From the NCBI GenBank assembly GCA_937905825.1, contig CALCXM010000028.1, forward strand, positions 1 through 64,000: 64,000 nucleotides of DNA, in the 5' to 3' direction. The position numbers and the translations under genes are program-made. The stretch comes from an uncultured bacterium. Its GTDB lineage: Bacteria; Planctomycetota; UBA1135; GCA-002686595. Positions 22,315 to 31,074 of this stretch are shown here, piece after piece; within the stretch, counting starts at the first letter, position 1; every line of letters begins with the position of its first letter. Below the pieces are notes generated by a model. The model did not search any database. It had not been told where the DNA came from and worked only from the letters and a program-made list of their open reading frames with translations.

Positions 22315-24716
22315 AGCCTTCCTATCGAGTCCTCGAGCAAAACCTAGAGCAGCTCATTCGCCGGGCCTACCGTCCCGTGCGTCCGCGGGAAGCGTTCGTC
22401 AGGCAGCTCGAACAAGCCTTGGCCCCGTACATCGGGGAAGGGCCAATGGCCAAGGCAGAATCGCGGCCCATCCTGCGTCCGATCTTCGGGGCGCTCTTGG
22501 CCGCGGCGGCTGCTCTGCTGATTCTGTTCGGGTGGAGTCAATACAATCCCCGCCCGAGTTTCGAACCGGCGCTGGCCACATGGGAGTCCATTGTCGAGGA
22601 CGGAGCCGTCGCCGTGCGCTTCGGGCCAGGGCAAGCTTGGCGCGCGGCCAGCGAAGCAGAGGAAGTCCACGGGGTCGCGCCCCTGGGCGGCTTCGCTAGC
22701 GTTGCGACGCCCCCGGGGAAGTCGCAACTCCTGGCCGGAGCAGAGGGCTGGACCGTGCGTTTGGGAAGCGCGGCGCGTCTGGATGTGCAGCCAGCTGAAA
22801 CAGGTCTGCAATTCGACCTTACCCGCGGAACGGCCCGATTCGAAGGGGCCGGCGAATCTCGCGAGCTGTCCGCAACCGAACGGGTGCTGTGGTTCGCGGG
22901 CCGCTTCCATAGGGCCGATGGAAGCCCGTGGAGAGCAGCACCGACCCTACCCGGTGAGACGCTCCTTCCATCCGAACGGGTCGCCGAGGTTGCGCTGGAG
23001 GAACCCGAGCCCACGCAGGTCGAGCAACCGACAGAAGACTTGGACGACCCGGGTGGGGTCATCTATGGCCAGGTGATCAGTTCCCTTGAGGGCGTTCAGA
23101 TCGACGGATTCGAAGTCTCCTTGCTGCGGGAGGTGGCCCTTCCACAGGTGGCCCAAACGCGCACGATCCACTTCGACGGAGATGAATTCGAGATCACCGG
23201 TCTGGATCCCGGGAACTACGAGGTCTACGTGACGGCCGGCGGCCACGCCGTTTGGCGCCGGACGGAGGTCCCCATTCGAGCGGGGGAATTCTGGGAGCCA
23301 GACGTCTTGCTCGACCGCGGTGGAACCCTGCGCGGGTTCGTGGTGGAGAAATCCACAGGTGCCGGGCTGGCCGGGGCCCTCGTGGTTTCCGACGTCGACA
23401 TGCCTGCGCAAGTCATCGGCATGGGGGAGGAGTTCTTCCCGGAGGGCGCACGGGCCTTCACCTACACCAAGAGCGACGGTTCTTTTGAGTTTCCGCTCTT
23501 GAGCCTCGGCCAGCACAACTTGCGGGCCTCCCACAAAGACTTTGCGCCCAGTTGGGTCATGGGCAGCGTGACGTCAGAACGGGGAGCCAACATGTTGTTC
23601 GAACTCTCCAGCGGCGGTGGCGTCTCTGGACGCTGTGAGCAGCCGGATGGCCGGCCCCTCAGTGGAGCCATGGTGATCGTGAGCCGCTTCGGGCAGAGCA
23701 ACTCGAGTCGCAGGATGACTTACGAGCAAGCCTGGACGAACGCGGAGGGAGTTTACTCGGTGGAGCACCTCTCTCCGGGGGCCTACGTGGTGCTGCTTTT
23801 CAGCTCGGTGGATTCCACGCAGATCATGCAGCCCAAGTACCAGCCCATCGTCGTTCGAGATGGGGCCGAAGAGGAAGCGAACTTCCTCGGTGAGAAGCGT
23901 GGTGCCTCCGTGCGCGGGACGGTCTTCGGTCCCGACGGCAAGCCGATCCCTCTTGCCAACTTGCACACGATGAATCTCAGTGCCGGCGACCTCGCATGGA
24001 AAGGGGACACCGCGAGCGAGGCCGGTGAGTTCGAAATTGTCGGCTTGGCAGAGGGCGAGTACCACATCTTCGCCGGGGCGGGCAATGCGAGCAGCCTAGG
24101 AGCGAACTTGGCGTTGAAGCCTGGGGTTCGCGTGCGCCGAGACATTCACCTCAAGGGCACGGACCTGCGCGTGCGTATCCTCGACGATCAAACCGGTCAG
24201 CCTGTCGATCTGGTGGAGGTCAGCTTGGAACGCCGCTTCGAATCGGCAGCTTCCGGGGCCACTCAGAACGAGCGCATGGCGCGGGTCTTCCACGCCTCTC
24301 AAAGCGCGGCTCTGTTGAAGTACCTGGCGACCGGGAGGTACGATTTGATCGTCCTGACCGAGTCGAGGGAGTACGCGATTCACGTGGTGCCCGATCTCTG
24401 GATCGACGAGAACGATCCTGTCCAAGAGGTGGAAGTGCGCCTGACTCAAGCCTGCCGTGCGAGCCTCGACGTGCTCGATCCCGACGGCCAGCCGATCGCT
24501 GGCGCGAAGGTGTTGATTCAGGATCAGCGGGCAGGCCGTTGGTCGGATCTGCATAGCGCTCGCACGAATGCGACGGGGGCAATCGCCTTTGGCCGGCTGC
24601 TTGAAGGGCCGCTGCGCTTCGAGATTTCCCATGGGCTGTACCGGCCCCAAGTGCTGGAGTTGACCTGTCGAGTGGGGGAACCTGCCCACAAGACTGTGGT
24701 CCTCTCCCGCGATTGA
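22311..24716 (+). CDS. FecR-like membrane protein with carboxypeptidase-regulatory-like repeats (putative sigma regulator)
   Basis: The 801-residue protein has a short basic cytoplasmic N terminus (about 1-55), one membrane helix (residues 59-75, PIFGALLAAAAALLILFGW) and a FecR-like domain (about 88-190) with the family phrase DGAVAVRFGPGQAWR and LVxPxxxLxFDLTRGTARF. Several beta-sandwich repeats follow, with GxVxxxDGKPIPLANLHT, GLDPGNYEVYVTAGG and FxLxxLSLGQHNLRASH, the carboxypeptidase-regulatory pattern also seen at 3813-5780. The cytoplasmic part lacks a zinc anti-sigma motif but could bind the sigma factor encoded just upstream. The large outer part would sense an extracellular state or hold a partner protein. 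The combination of FecR with four or more such repeats in one protein is unusual. Confidence 0.82.
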   Translation: MKPSYRVLEQNLEQLIRRAYRPVRPREAFVRQLEQALAPYIGEGPMAKAESRPILRPIFGALLAAAAALLILFGWSQYNPRPSFEPALATWESIVEDGAVAVRFGPGQAWRAASEAEEVHGVAPLGGFASVATPPGKSQLLAGAEGWTVRLGSAARLDVQPAETGLQFDLTRGTARFEGAGESRELSATERVLWFAGRFHRADGSPWRAAPTLPGETLLPSERVAEVALEEPEPTQVEQPTEDLDDPGGVIYGQVISSLEGVQIDGFEVSLLREVALPQVAQTRTIHFDGDEFEITGLDPGNYEVYVTAGGHAVWRRTEVPIRAGEFWEPDVLLDRGGTLRGFVVEKSTGAGLAGALVVSDVDMPAQVIGMGEEFFPEGARAFTYTKSDGSFEFPLLSLGQHNLRASHKDFAPSWVMGSVTSERGANMLFELSSGGGVSGRCEQPDGRPLSGAMVIVSRFGQSNSSRRMTYEQAWTNAEGVYSVEHLSPGAYVVLLFSSVDSTQIMQPKYQPIVVRDGAEEEANFLGEKRGASVRGTVFGPDGKPIPLANLHTMNLSAGDLAWKGDTASEAGEFEIVGLAEGEYHIFAGAGNASSLGANLALKPGVRVRRDIHLKGTDLRVRILDDQTGQPVDLVEVSLERRFESAASGATQNERMARVFHASQSAALLKYLATGRYDLIVLTESREYAIHVVPDLWIDENDPVQEVEVRLTQACRASLDVLDPDGQPIAGAKVLIQDQRAGRWSDLHSARTNATGAIAFGRLLEGPLRFEISHGLYRPQVLELTCRVGEPAHKTVVLSRD

Positions 24717-24837
24717 TCGGAGCCTGCGCTTCGGACGAACTTTCTTGGAAAGGGCCGGAGGAATGTCCGCGCGGAGGTCACTCAACTTGCCACGGATCGG
24801 GATGTCCCCGTTCCACCACGCACTCAGGAACCTAGCC

Positions 24838-25734
24838 ATGAACTCCACTCCAATGATCTTGCTCGCCGTTGGCCTCGCCACGGGAGCCAGCGTCGCGACC
24901 ACCTACGCCTTGCGCCCCTCCGCTCCCGTGATCGCATCCGAGGGCGCCGAAGGCTTGGTTGAACTCGGTCAATTGCGTGCCGAACTCAGCGTGTTGCGCA
25001 AGGAGTTGGGGGAGCTGCGCAGTTCGAATTCCAGTCCGGGCTTGCCTTTGGCTGCCGCTAGCCAGCGCGTTGCTGCGGATGAGATCGATCGCGCCGTCCG
25101 CCGCTACCTGTCCGAACTCGGAGGGGCTGAAGCCCTCGCCACCCCGGGCGCCGTGGACAAGGGCCTCGCGGCGAAGTCAGACATGCCCGACATGGGGACC
25201 CTGCTCGCCCAACTCGGCGAGTCGGGGCTGAACGACGGCCGACGCCACGAAATCTGGAAGCAGCTTCGAGAGGCGGGCATGCTCGACGAAGCCATCGCGC
25301 AATTCGAAGTCCTCGCCAAGGCGAACTTGAATGACCCCGATGCCCAGGTGGAAGTTGCCCAGGCTTACCTCCAAAAGGTCTTCGAGGTGGGAGATGGTCC
25401 TGAGGCGGGGATTTGGGCTGGCAAAGCAGACGCTGCTTATGATCGCGCCTTGGAGCTCAACCCTCAGCATTGGGGTGCGCGCTTCAACAAGGCCGTCTCA
25501 CTCTCCTTCTGGCCGCCGATTTTCGGCAAGCAGGCGGAGGCCATCACGCACTTCGAGACACTGATCGGTCAGCAGGCTGAGGGTCAACACGAGGCGGGTC
25601 ACTCCCAGAGCTACTTGCTGTTGGGCAACCTCTACAACCAGACGGGCCAAGCCGACAAGGCCAAAGCAATTTGGGCCCAAGGGCTGGCGGCCTTCCCGGG
25701 CGATGCGGGTTTGGCTGGGAAGTTAGGCAACTAG
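24838..25734 (+). CDS. Membrane-anchored TPR protein
   Basis: The 298-residue protein starts at ATG 24838 (MNSTPMILLAVGLATG), behind a short purine-rich stretch AGGAAC, and has one N-terminal membrane helix. A coiled-coil-like segment follows (LGQLRAELSVLRKELGELR). The C-terminal half carries tetratricopeptide units such as AIAQFEVLAKANLNDPDAQVEVAQAYL, YDRALELNPQHWGARFNKAV and YLLLGNLYNQTGQADKAKAIW. Such proteins usually scaffold complexes. A longer in-frame start at 24745 adds a Met/Arg-rich stretch unlike a signal and is less likely. The gene follows the FecR-like gene after 121 bases, so it may be part of the same regulatory region. Confidence 0.78.
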   Translation: MNSTPMILLAVGLATGASVATTYALRPSAPVIASEGAEGLVELGQLRAELSVLRKELGELRSSNSSPGLPLAAASQRVAADEIDRAVRRYLSELGGAEALATPGAVDKGLAAKSDMPDMGTLLAQLGESGLNDGRRHEIWKQLREAGMLDEAIAQFEVLAKANLNDPDAQVEVAQAYLQKVFEVGDGPEAGIWAGKADAAYDRALELNPQHWGARFNKAVSLSFWPPIFGKQAEAITHFETLIGQQAEGQHEAGHSQSYLLLGNLYNQTGQADKAKAIWAQGLAAFPGDAGLAGKLGN

Positions 25735-25755
25735 ACCGCGCCGAGGACCGGACGT

Positions 25756-27096
25756 CTAGCTGGGGACGTCCGGGGGCAAGCTCGCGGGGCCGTTGCGTAG
25801 AATCCAAAGGCAGAGCCAAAGCGCTACTGCGCCCAGACCGATGCACAGGCCCCACCAGATTCCCGGAAGTCCCATGTTCCGCTCAAAGGCTAAGTAGTAG
25901 GCGGCGGGCAGGGCGACCACGTAGAACGCGATGAAGTGCGTAACCGCGAGAACCCGGGTCTTGCCCATGCCGCGCACCACTCCGCCGGCCACGACTTGCA
26001 GACCATCGAAGAGTTGGAAGGCCCCGGCGATCGGCAGGATGGCGGCCGCCGCAGCGACGACAGCTTGATCCTTGTTGAACAGAGTCGGCAACTGGTCGCT
26101 GAACAGAATGAAGGTGGCGGCCGCGAGCAACATGGCGGCAGCGCCCATCAAGAGGGCGGACTTGGCCGCCAATTGAGCCCCGGCGGGTTGGCCGGCGCCG
26201 ATCAAGTTGCCCACACGCTTAGAGGCCCCGATCGAGATTCCCAGGGGGACCATGAAGGCGATCGAAGCCAGGTTGAGCGCGATGGCGTGGCTCGCGAGGG
26301 CAGCGGTCCCCAGGGACTCCGCCATCAGGGTGCAGAGTTGAAAGGCCCAAGCCTCAAAGGCGAATTGCATGCCGATCGGCCAGCCGAGCTTGAAGGTCAC
26401 GCGCAGTTCCTTCCAGGCCAACCGACTCCACCGGGTCCAGGCATTGAGCTGCAAGCGGAAGACTCGCACAAAGAGGAGCAGCCCCAGGCACATGAAGGCC
26501 TGGGTCAGCGTCGTCGCGCAGCCCGCACCCACAATCCCCAGGGGTTCAAATCCCAGGTGCCCAAAGACCAACACCCAGTTGACGAAGGCGTTCAGCACGT
26601 TGGCCAGCAACACGATCCACATGGCCGGCTTCATGATGCCGCGACCTTGCAGCCAACTGCGTAGCAGGCAGTATCCCAGGAGAAAGGGAATGCCGGGGAT
26701 TTGGACGGCGGCATAGCGCCCGGCGAGTTGGCTCAACTCGGGATCCACTCCCATCGAGTGCAAGGCTTCGCCGGTGAACCACCAGGCCACGGCGAGAGGC
26801 AGGCAAAGCAACCCGCCGAGGATCAAGCCAGCTTGCAAGGTGATCCCGATGCGCTCGCCGTTGCCCGCTCCATGGGCTTGGCTGATGCGGGGGTCGGCCC
26901 CGAGCAGAATCCCCTGGGCGATGATCATGGTTCCGAAGATCCAGACATGCCCGATGGCCGAACCAGCCAAGTGCTGCGTGTCGAAGTGCCCCAACATGAT
27001 CATGTCGAAGACCCCCAACATCATCGTGCCCAGTTGGGCGGCGACGATCGGTAGGGCCAGACCCCAGAGGGTCTTGATTTCGGTTCGAGTGGACAT
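25756..27096 (-). CDS. MATE family multidrug/toxin efflux transporter
   Basis: The 446-residue protein starts at ATG 27096 (MSTRTEIKTLWGLALPIVAAQLGTMMLG). It has about 12 membrane segments and the family layout: LPIVAAQLGTMMLGVFDMIMLG at the start, GIPFLLGYCLLRSWLQGRG in the middle, and GIVGAGCATTLTQAFMC in the second half. MATE pumps (DinF/NorM group) export cationic drugs or metabolites using Na+ or H+; the ion here cannot be told. A longer frame starting at 27549 reads through an unrelated upstream region and is rejected. It is convergent with the TPR gene, whose stop is 21 bases away, and is followed by an upstream gap of over 200 bases before the next feature. Confidence 0.9.
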   Translation of the reverse strand: MSTRTEIKTLWGLALPIVAAQLGTMMLGVFDMIMLGHFDTQHLAGSAIGHVWIFGTMIIAQGILLGADPRISQAHGAGNGERIGITLQAGLILGGLLCLPLAVAWWFTGEALHSMGVDPELSQLAGRYAAVQIPGIPFLLGYCLLRSWLQGRGIMKPAMWIVLLANVLNAFVNWVLVFGHLGFEPLGIVGAGCATTLTQAFMCLGLLLFVRVFRLQLNAWTRWSRLAWKELRVTFKLGWPIGMQFAFEAWAFQLCTLMAESLGTAALASHAIALNLASIAFMVPLGISIGASKRVGNLIGAGQPAGAQLAAKSALLMGAAAMLLAAATFILFSDQLPTLFNKDQAVVAAAAAILPIAGAFQLFDGLQVVAGGVVRGMGKTRVLAVTHFIAFYVVALPAAYYLAFERNMGLPGIWWGLCIGLGAVALWLCLWILRNGPASLPPDVPS

Positions 27097-27300
27097 GGGA
27101 GGAGCAGGCGCGGGGGCCTCGGCTTGGTTGTCGCAAAGGCTCCTCCGCAGGCCGTCGAAACACAAGGGGACTTCCCGAATTGCCGTGATCACGGGGCGGA
27201 TTCGCTTCCGGCTGGTCCAACAGCCCACGGGCTGGGTCAGCGGGTCCGAGTGCTCCCGTGCGCTCGCCTGATTGGATCGAACGCAGGCGTGCAGGCCCCC

Positions 27301-27555
27301 TTGAAGTTGCCGGCTCGGAGCGCACTGCTGAAGAGCGCGACACAGCGTCCGTCGCGATCCTCGAACCCGAGCCCATTCACCGACTACCGCCTGGATCAGC
27401 TCGTTCCTCGCAGGTCTTACGACTTCGAGGTCGTTGCCTGCACGGTCAACCGATTGTTCAAGCGGATCGAGGTGGGCGAAGGGTTGTTCACGCTGCTCGT
27501 CCGGTGCCCGTTGCGCGCGCGTGTCGAGTTGAACGGCGCGCAGTACCAAGCCTAA
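27301..27555 (+). CDS. Possible small hypothetical protein
   Basis: This plus-strand frame (TTG start at 27301, 84 residues) has no recognised family. The second half (DYRLDQLVPRRSYDFEVVACTVNRLFKRIEVGEGLF) reads like real protein, and its codons end mostly in G or C as in neighbouring genes, while the region after its stop at 27555 changes to lower GC. The start is uncertain, and an in-frame GTG at 27124 would make it longer but the extra sequence overlaps nothing informative. I list it with low confidence. It is divergent from the MATE gene and could be an old gene fragment. Confidence 0.35.
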   Translation: MKLPARSALLKSATQRPSRSSNPSPFTDYRLDQLVPRRSYDFEVVACTVNRLFKRIEVGEGLFTLLVRCPLRARVELNGAQYQA

Positions 27556-28279
27556 GGATTCTGCGTGTGACGCATGTGCTTTGAGTGCTCGTCATGGACT
27601 GCGTTCCCGCGACCAGTGTCCCGTTCGTTGTTCGCACGTGGGGAACGGAAAGCGACTCGCGGTCAAAAAGTCTGTTCGTTCCCAATCTTAGGACGAAGTT
27701 GTGCGGTCGCTTTTGAAGCCGCTCGTTGCGCGTTGCGGCGAGCCTTGCTCATCGCCCCTTCGAGGTTGCTCGCGAACTCTCTCAATGGCTGTTTGCGAAG
27801 ACTGGCGACATCCGGTTGAGCAAGTTCATGGAGCTTGCTCGTGATGCGCGTGTCTTGTGCGAAGACGATGACTTCTCGAGTGCTTGTTGCTGTTCGTCTC
27901 TCGCGCTGAACGGGGAAGCTTGTGGCACGTTTCCCATCTCTTGGGTACCAGAACCCGGTTTTTGTTCGGTTGCAAGGGCAAGCGCGCGAAGCGTGATCGT
28001 TCGACCGCAGCAACCTTTGCCAGGCGTGATGGGACGTGACGTTCATGGGGATACTCGGTGCACAAAGGTCGTGATGTAGGTTGCGGGGTGCACACCTTGA
28101 CGTGTTGCACATTGCGTGCACGGCGCGCTGCAGCACCCGTTGCCACCCGAGCATGTTGTTACGTCGTCGTATCGTTTCAGCTCTTGCCCGCGGTGTTGCG
28201 CAGCAAGTTTTTGGTGCTCTTGCGCAAGCGTTCCCGAAAAAACATATGCGGACTTGCTTCCTGTCGACCGACAGAAGGC
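27556..28279. other. Gene-poor stretch with lower GC
   Basis: I see no supported gene in these 724 bases. Two 60-base lines that I counted (from 27781 and 27841) are each 32/60 GC, lower than the roughly 65-70 percent of flanking genes. The longest frame here (minus strand to 28301) has codon third positions unlike the other genes of the window. It contains a 7-bp inverted repeat at 27818-27840 (GAGCAAG/CTTGCTC) and a weak GGGT/ACCC hairpin at 27943-27956. Confidence 0.45.
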
Positions 28280-28285
28280 TATAAC
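28254..28285 (+). promoter_or_regulatory. Putative promoter of the small RNA
   Basis: TATAAC at 28280-28285 is a good -10 element for the housekeeping sigma factor. TTGCTT at 28254-28259 is a -35 candidate, but the spacing is 20 bases, longer than the optimum. A CTGTC-GACC-GACAG hairpin at 28261-28274 lies inside the spacer and could be an operator. Transcription would begin near 28291-28293. Confidence 0.42.
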
Positions 28286-28291
28286 AACTGA

Positions 28292-28407
28292 GGCTCCCCA
28301 TTTACTTGCGCCACGACATTCAAGTGCGCGGCGGACTGTTTCTGCTGCATGGGGAGCAACAAGATCACAGCCTTGTTCGGGTTCACCCGGCAAGGCTGTG
28401 TTTTTTT
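28292..28407 (+). ncRNA. Candidate small non-coding RNA of about 115 bases
   Basis: The segment lies between a TATAAC box and a strong terminator and has its own folding potential. GCTCCCCAT (28293-28301) pairs with ATGGGGAGC (28349-28357), a perfect 9-bp closing stem. Inside it ACTTG (28304-28308) pairs with CAAGT (28321-28325). The terminator hairpin then ends the transcript at T28401-28407. No open frame of note is present. It does not contain the conserved SRP, RNase P, tmRNA or 6S motifs I looked for, so the function is unknown; a regulatory RNA is plausible. Confidence 0.45.
28366..28407 (+). terminator. Rho-independent terminator of the small RNA
   Basis: CACAGCCTTG (28366-28375) pairs perfectly with CAAGGCTGTG (28391-28400), and a smaller CGGG-TTCA-CCCG hairpin stacks inside the loop. 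Seven T residues follow at 28401-28407. In the minus direction the hairpin is followed by ATCTTGTTG, so it is oriented to end plus-strand transcription. Confidence 0.85.
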
Positions 28408-28457
28408 GTTCGCGCTAGGAGTCGGGGTGGCGAAGCAGGCCAGGCGCAGGGTCCTGG

Positions 28458-29780
28458 TCAGTGTTCGATCGTGAAGTGCAACTTGTCCGACTTGATGCGG
28501 CCGCGCACCAGATCGTCCGCGCCGATCGGTTCGTTCAGGAGAAGGTGAGCCAAGGGCGGTTCGACGTGAGTTTGAATCACGCTGCGCAGCTCGCGCGCCC
28601 CGAATTCAGGGGAATATCCAAGCATTGTGACCCACTTCGCGACCGCCCCGGTAAAGGACACGCGTGCCCCTGCTTTCCTGGCCCTCAAGGCCAGAGCGAG
28701 CAACTGATCCTTCGCGATCGCTAGCGCCGCGCCGTGTTCAAGCTCCGGGAAGAGGACCACCTGGTCCAAGCGACCGAGGAACTCGGGACTAAAGAGCTCG
28801 GCCAAGGCTCGATCGGTGATGTCGCGCAGGGAGCGTTCGTCCAAATTGCAGGCGGCGTGAAACCCAAGGCTGCGGCTGGCGCTGCGAATGTCATGGGCTC
28901 CAGCGTTGGAGGTCATCAGGACCATGTTCTGGTTCAGTTGAACCCGTTGGCCCCGTCCGTCGGTGAGACACCCCTCTTCCAGCACTTGCAACATGAGGTT
29001 GTGCAAGCGCGGGTGGGCTTTCTCGATCTCGTCAAAGAGGATCACCGCGCGCGGGGTGTCGCGCAGGGCGCGGGTCAAGAGTCCGCCTTCCTCATGTCCC
29101 ACGTAGCCTGGAGGTGAGCCGAGGAGCTTGCTGTATTCGTGGGCTAGGGCGTACTCGCTGCAATCGATTCGGATCAGGTTGGTGGTCGGATCCTGGGAGT
29201 CCAATGCCAACTCTTTCGCGAGTTGCCGACAAAGCTCAGTCTTGCCCGTGCCCGTGTGCCCGACCAGCAAGAAACTGCCGAGCGGTCGGTTGGCGGGAGC
29301 GAGTCCGGCGGCGGCCCGCTGAATCGTGCGCGTGATGGCCTGGATGGCTTCGTCTTGACCGTGGATCTTGCGTCGTAGGCGGCGCTCCAAATCCCTCGTG
29401 ATGTTGGCCAGGTGCTTCCAGCTGTCTGAACGCTGCTTGCGTTCTTGGTGCTCTACGCTTGTGCGTGGGGCGGGTGTGTCGAGGGTCGGGCACAAGCTGA
29501 CGCGGTTGATGTCGAGGCCGGGATTGACTTCGATGCAAAGGTCGTACAACCGGTCCTCAGCGATTTGCGGATCCTCGGGGAACAGCATCGGGAGTTGCTG
29601 GGCCAAGTCAGCCGCGAATTGAGGCATGCAGGTGGACACGACCAAGCGCTTGTAGCTGCTGCTATCTAAAGCGGCGGGCGCGTGCAGGGTGTCCACTTCG
29701 GTCCCGAATTGGCGGACCTCCAGAAAGGAATCCGCGAGCGGGAAGTAGCGATGGACGCTAGAGCTCTTGGGTTGGGACAC
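28458..29780 (-). CDS. Single-ring ClpB/ClpA-like AAA+ ATPase
   Basis: From a GTG at 29780 the protein has 440 residues. The AAA+ core is the second (D2) ring of ClpA/ClpB proteins: Walker A GHTGTGKT (174-181), pore loop with the substrate-gripping Tyr in GSPPGYVGHEEGG, Walker B VILFDEIEKAH, sensor 1 MTSNAG, Arg finger in FLGRLDQVVLF and sensor 2 GARELRSVIQ. The first ring and the usual Clp N domain are missing; instead there are about 120 residues of unknown fold. No ClpP-binding IGF-type loop is seen, so unfolding without proteolysis is likely. The start is uncertain (GTG 29822 is an alternative); the frame remains open to 30716 but that part overlaps the divergent kinase gene. Confidence 0.82.
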   Translation of the reverse strand: MSQPKSSSVHRYFPLADSFLEVRQFGTEVDTLHAPAALDSSSYKRLVVSTCMPQFAADLAQQLPMLFPEDPQIAEDRLYDLCIEVNPGLDINRVSLCPTLDTPAPRTSVEHQERKQRSDSWKHLANITRDLERRLRRKIHGQDEAIQAITRTIQRAAAGLAPANRPLGSFLLVGHTGTGKTELCRQLAKELALDSQDPTTNLIRIDCSEYALAHEYSKLLGSPPGYVGHEEGGLLTRALRDTPRAVILFDEIEKAHPRLHNLMLQVLEEGCLTDGRGQRVQLNQNMVLMTSNAGAHDIRSASRSLGFHAACNLDERSLRDITDRALAELFSPEFLGRLDQVVLFPELEHGAALAIAKDQLLALALRARKAGARVSFTGAVAKWVTMLGYSPEFGARELRSVIQTHVEPPLAHLLLNEPIGADDLVRGRIKSDKLHFTIEH

Positions 29781-29996
29781 CGAGTTTCTGGGGCGAGCGA
29801 GAATTGGGGATAGGGACGTCACCCAGCCGAAATAGTTGAGGATAGAAGTGGCTGGGGACGCCCTGGCCAAGTTTCGGAATCCGGAGGGCCGCGACTTGAC
29901 CTCGCCAGCACAAACCTTGCGCGCCACTCGTGGAAAAAAACGACACTCCCCGACCAAGGTCACCTCCCCGCGGCCTGGATCGACTATTCTGCTCCC

Positions 29997-31070
29997 ATGA
30001 GTTCCAAAGAAGACCTCGAGTTTCTCGCCTTGCTCGTTCATCACAGCCAATTGAGCCGGGCGGATGCGGAGCAGATCTTGCCGCAGTTGCGGGAGGGTGA
30101 AGCGCTGGACGAACTCTTGGTGAGCGTGCTCGCCAAAGACGAAGAGTGGGTCGCCCGCATGCGGCGCACCCAAGCGGGGGAGATCCCTGAAATACCCGGG
30201 TACGAGATTCTGGGGCGCGTTGGGCGCGGGGGCACGGCGAGCGTTTTTCGTGCGCGTGAGAAGAAGACGGGCAAGTCCTTGGCCCTCAAAGTCATGCTGC
30301 CCGAGTGTGCACGCAACGCGAACACCGTGCGCGCCTTCGTGAACGAGGCCAAGTTGCTCAAGGGTCTTTCTCACCCCGGACTCGTGAGTGGCTACGGGGC
30401 TGCGAAGAGTGGTCAAACTCTTTTCAATCGCTTGGAGTTGGTCGAAGGCACGACCTTGCTGGAGATCTTGGATCGCGGCACGCCGCTCGAGGAAGACCCC
30501 GCGCTGCGCATCATCCTTGAGGTTTCCGAGGTCCTGCAGTACTTGCACGGGGAGGGCGTGATTCACCGGGACGTGAAGCCCGGGAACATCATGTTGGGGG
30601 GCAACGGCAAGGTGAAGCTGATCGACCTGGGCTTTGCAGCCAACGAAGCCGCCGCCGCCAATCCCGAAGACAGTGCTGTGGGAACCGTGGCCTACCTCTC
30701 GCCAGAACAAGCCCAAGGAGGCGCTGCCGCTGACTTGCGCAGCGACATCTACAGCCTGGGCGTGACCCTCTTTCAGTTGGTCATTTGCCGACTGCCCTTC
30801 GAGAGTTCCGATGACCGCGAGGTCCTGCGCATGCAGGTGATGGATTCACTCTCCTCTCCCGAGCTGAAAGGGCGCCGGCTCTCTCCGCACCTCAGCTACT
30901 TCATCGAGAAGATGATGGCCAAGGACATGGACGTGCGCTATCAGTCCTGGGAAGAGCTGCGAGAAGACATTTCCGGCCAACTCAAGGGTCGCCAAGACTT
31001 GGACTACAGCGCAGGTGCTTCCGTGCGTGGCATCAAGCGCCGTGGTCCCATCTCGCGCCGACGGCGCTAA
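29997..31070 (+). CDS. Ser/Thr protein kinase (Hanks type)
   Basis: The 357-residue soluble protein has an N-terminal helical segment of about 65 residues and then a kinase domain. It shows the Gly-rich loop GRVGRGGTASVF, the ATP-binding Lys in SLALKVM, the catalytic loop VIHRDVKPGNIML, the metal-binding DLG (DFG variant) in IDLGFA and the substrate block GTVAYLSPEQ. RSDIYSLGVTLFQL completes the C lobe. The C-terminal end is basic (RGIKRRGPISRRRR). There is no membrane helix, unlike most PknB kinases. The gene opens a three-gene operon: the next start is 5 bases after its stop. It is divergent from the AAA+ gene. An FHA protein that could read its phosphothreonine output is encoded at 36722. 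Confidence 0.93.
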   Translation: MSSKEDLEFLALLVHHSQLSRADAEQILPQLREGEALDELLVSVLAKDEEWVARMRRTQAGEIPEIPGYEILGRVGRGGTASVFRAREKKTGKSLALKVMLPECARNANTVRAFVNEAKLLKGLSHPGLVSGYGAAKSGQTLFNRLELVEGTTLLEILDRGTPLEEDPALRIILEVSEVLQYLHGEGVIHRDVKPGNIMLGGNGKVKLIDLGFAANEAAAANPEDSAVGTVAYLSPEQAQGGAAADLRSDIYSLGVTLFQLVICRLPFESSDDREVLRMQVMDSLSSPELKGRRLSPHLSYFIEKMMAKDMDVRYQSWEELREDISGQLKGRQDLDYSAGASVRGIKRRGPISRRRR

Positions 31071-31074
31071 GGCT

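Noticed and set aside
27663..28301. 212-residue minus-strand frame
   Set aside because: Third codon positions are not GC-rich as in the other genes, it overlaps the small RNA candidate and it lacks a domain.
29781..30716. Extension of the AAA+ ATPase frame to 30716
   Set aside because: It overlaps the divergent kinase gene in antisense; the sequence there is not similar to Clp proteins.
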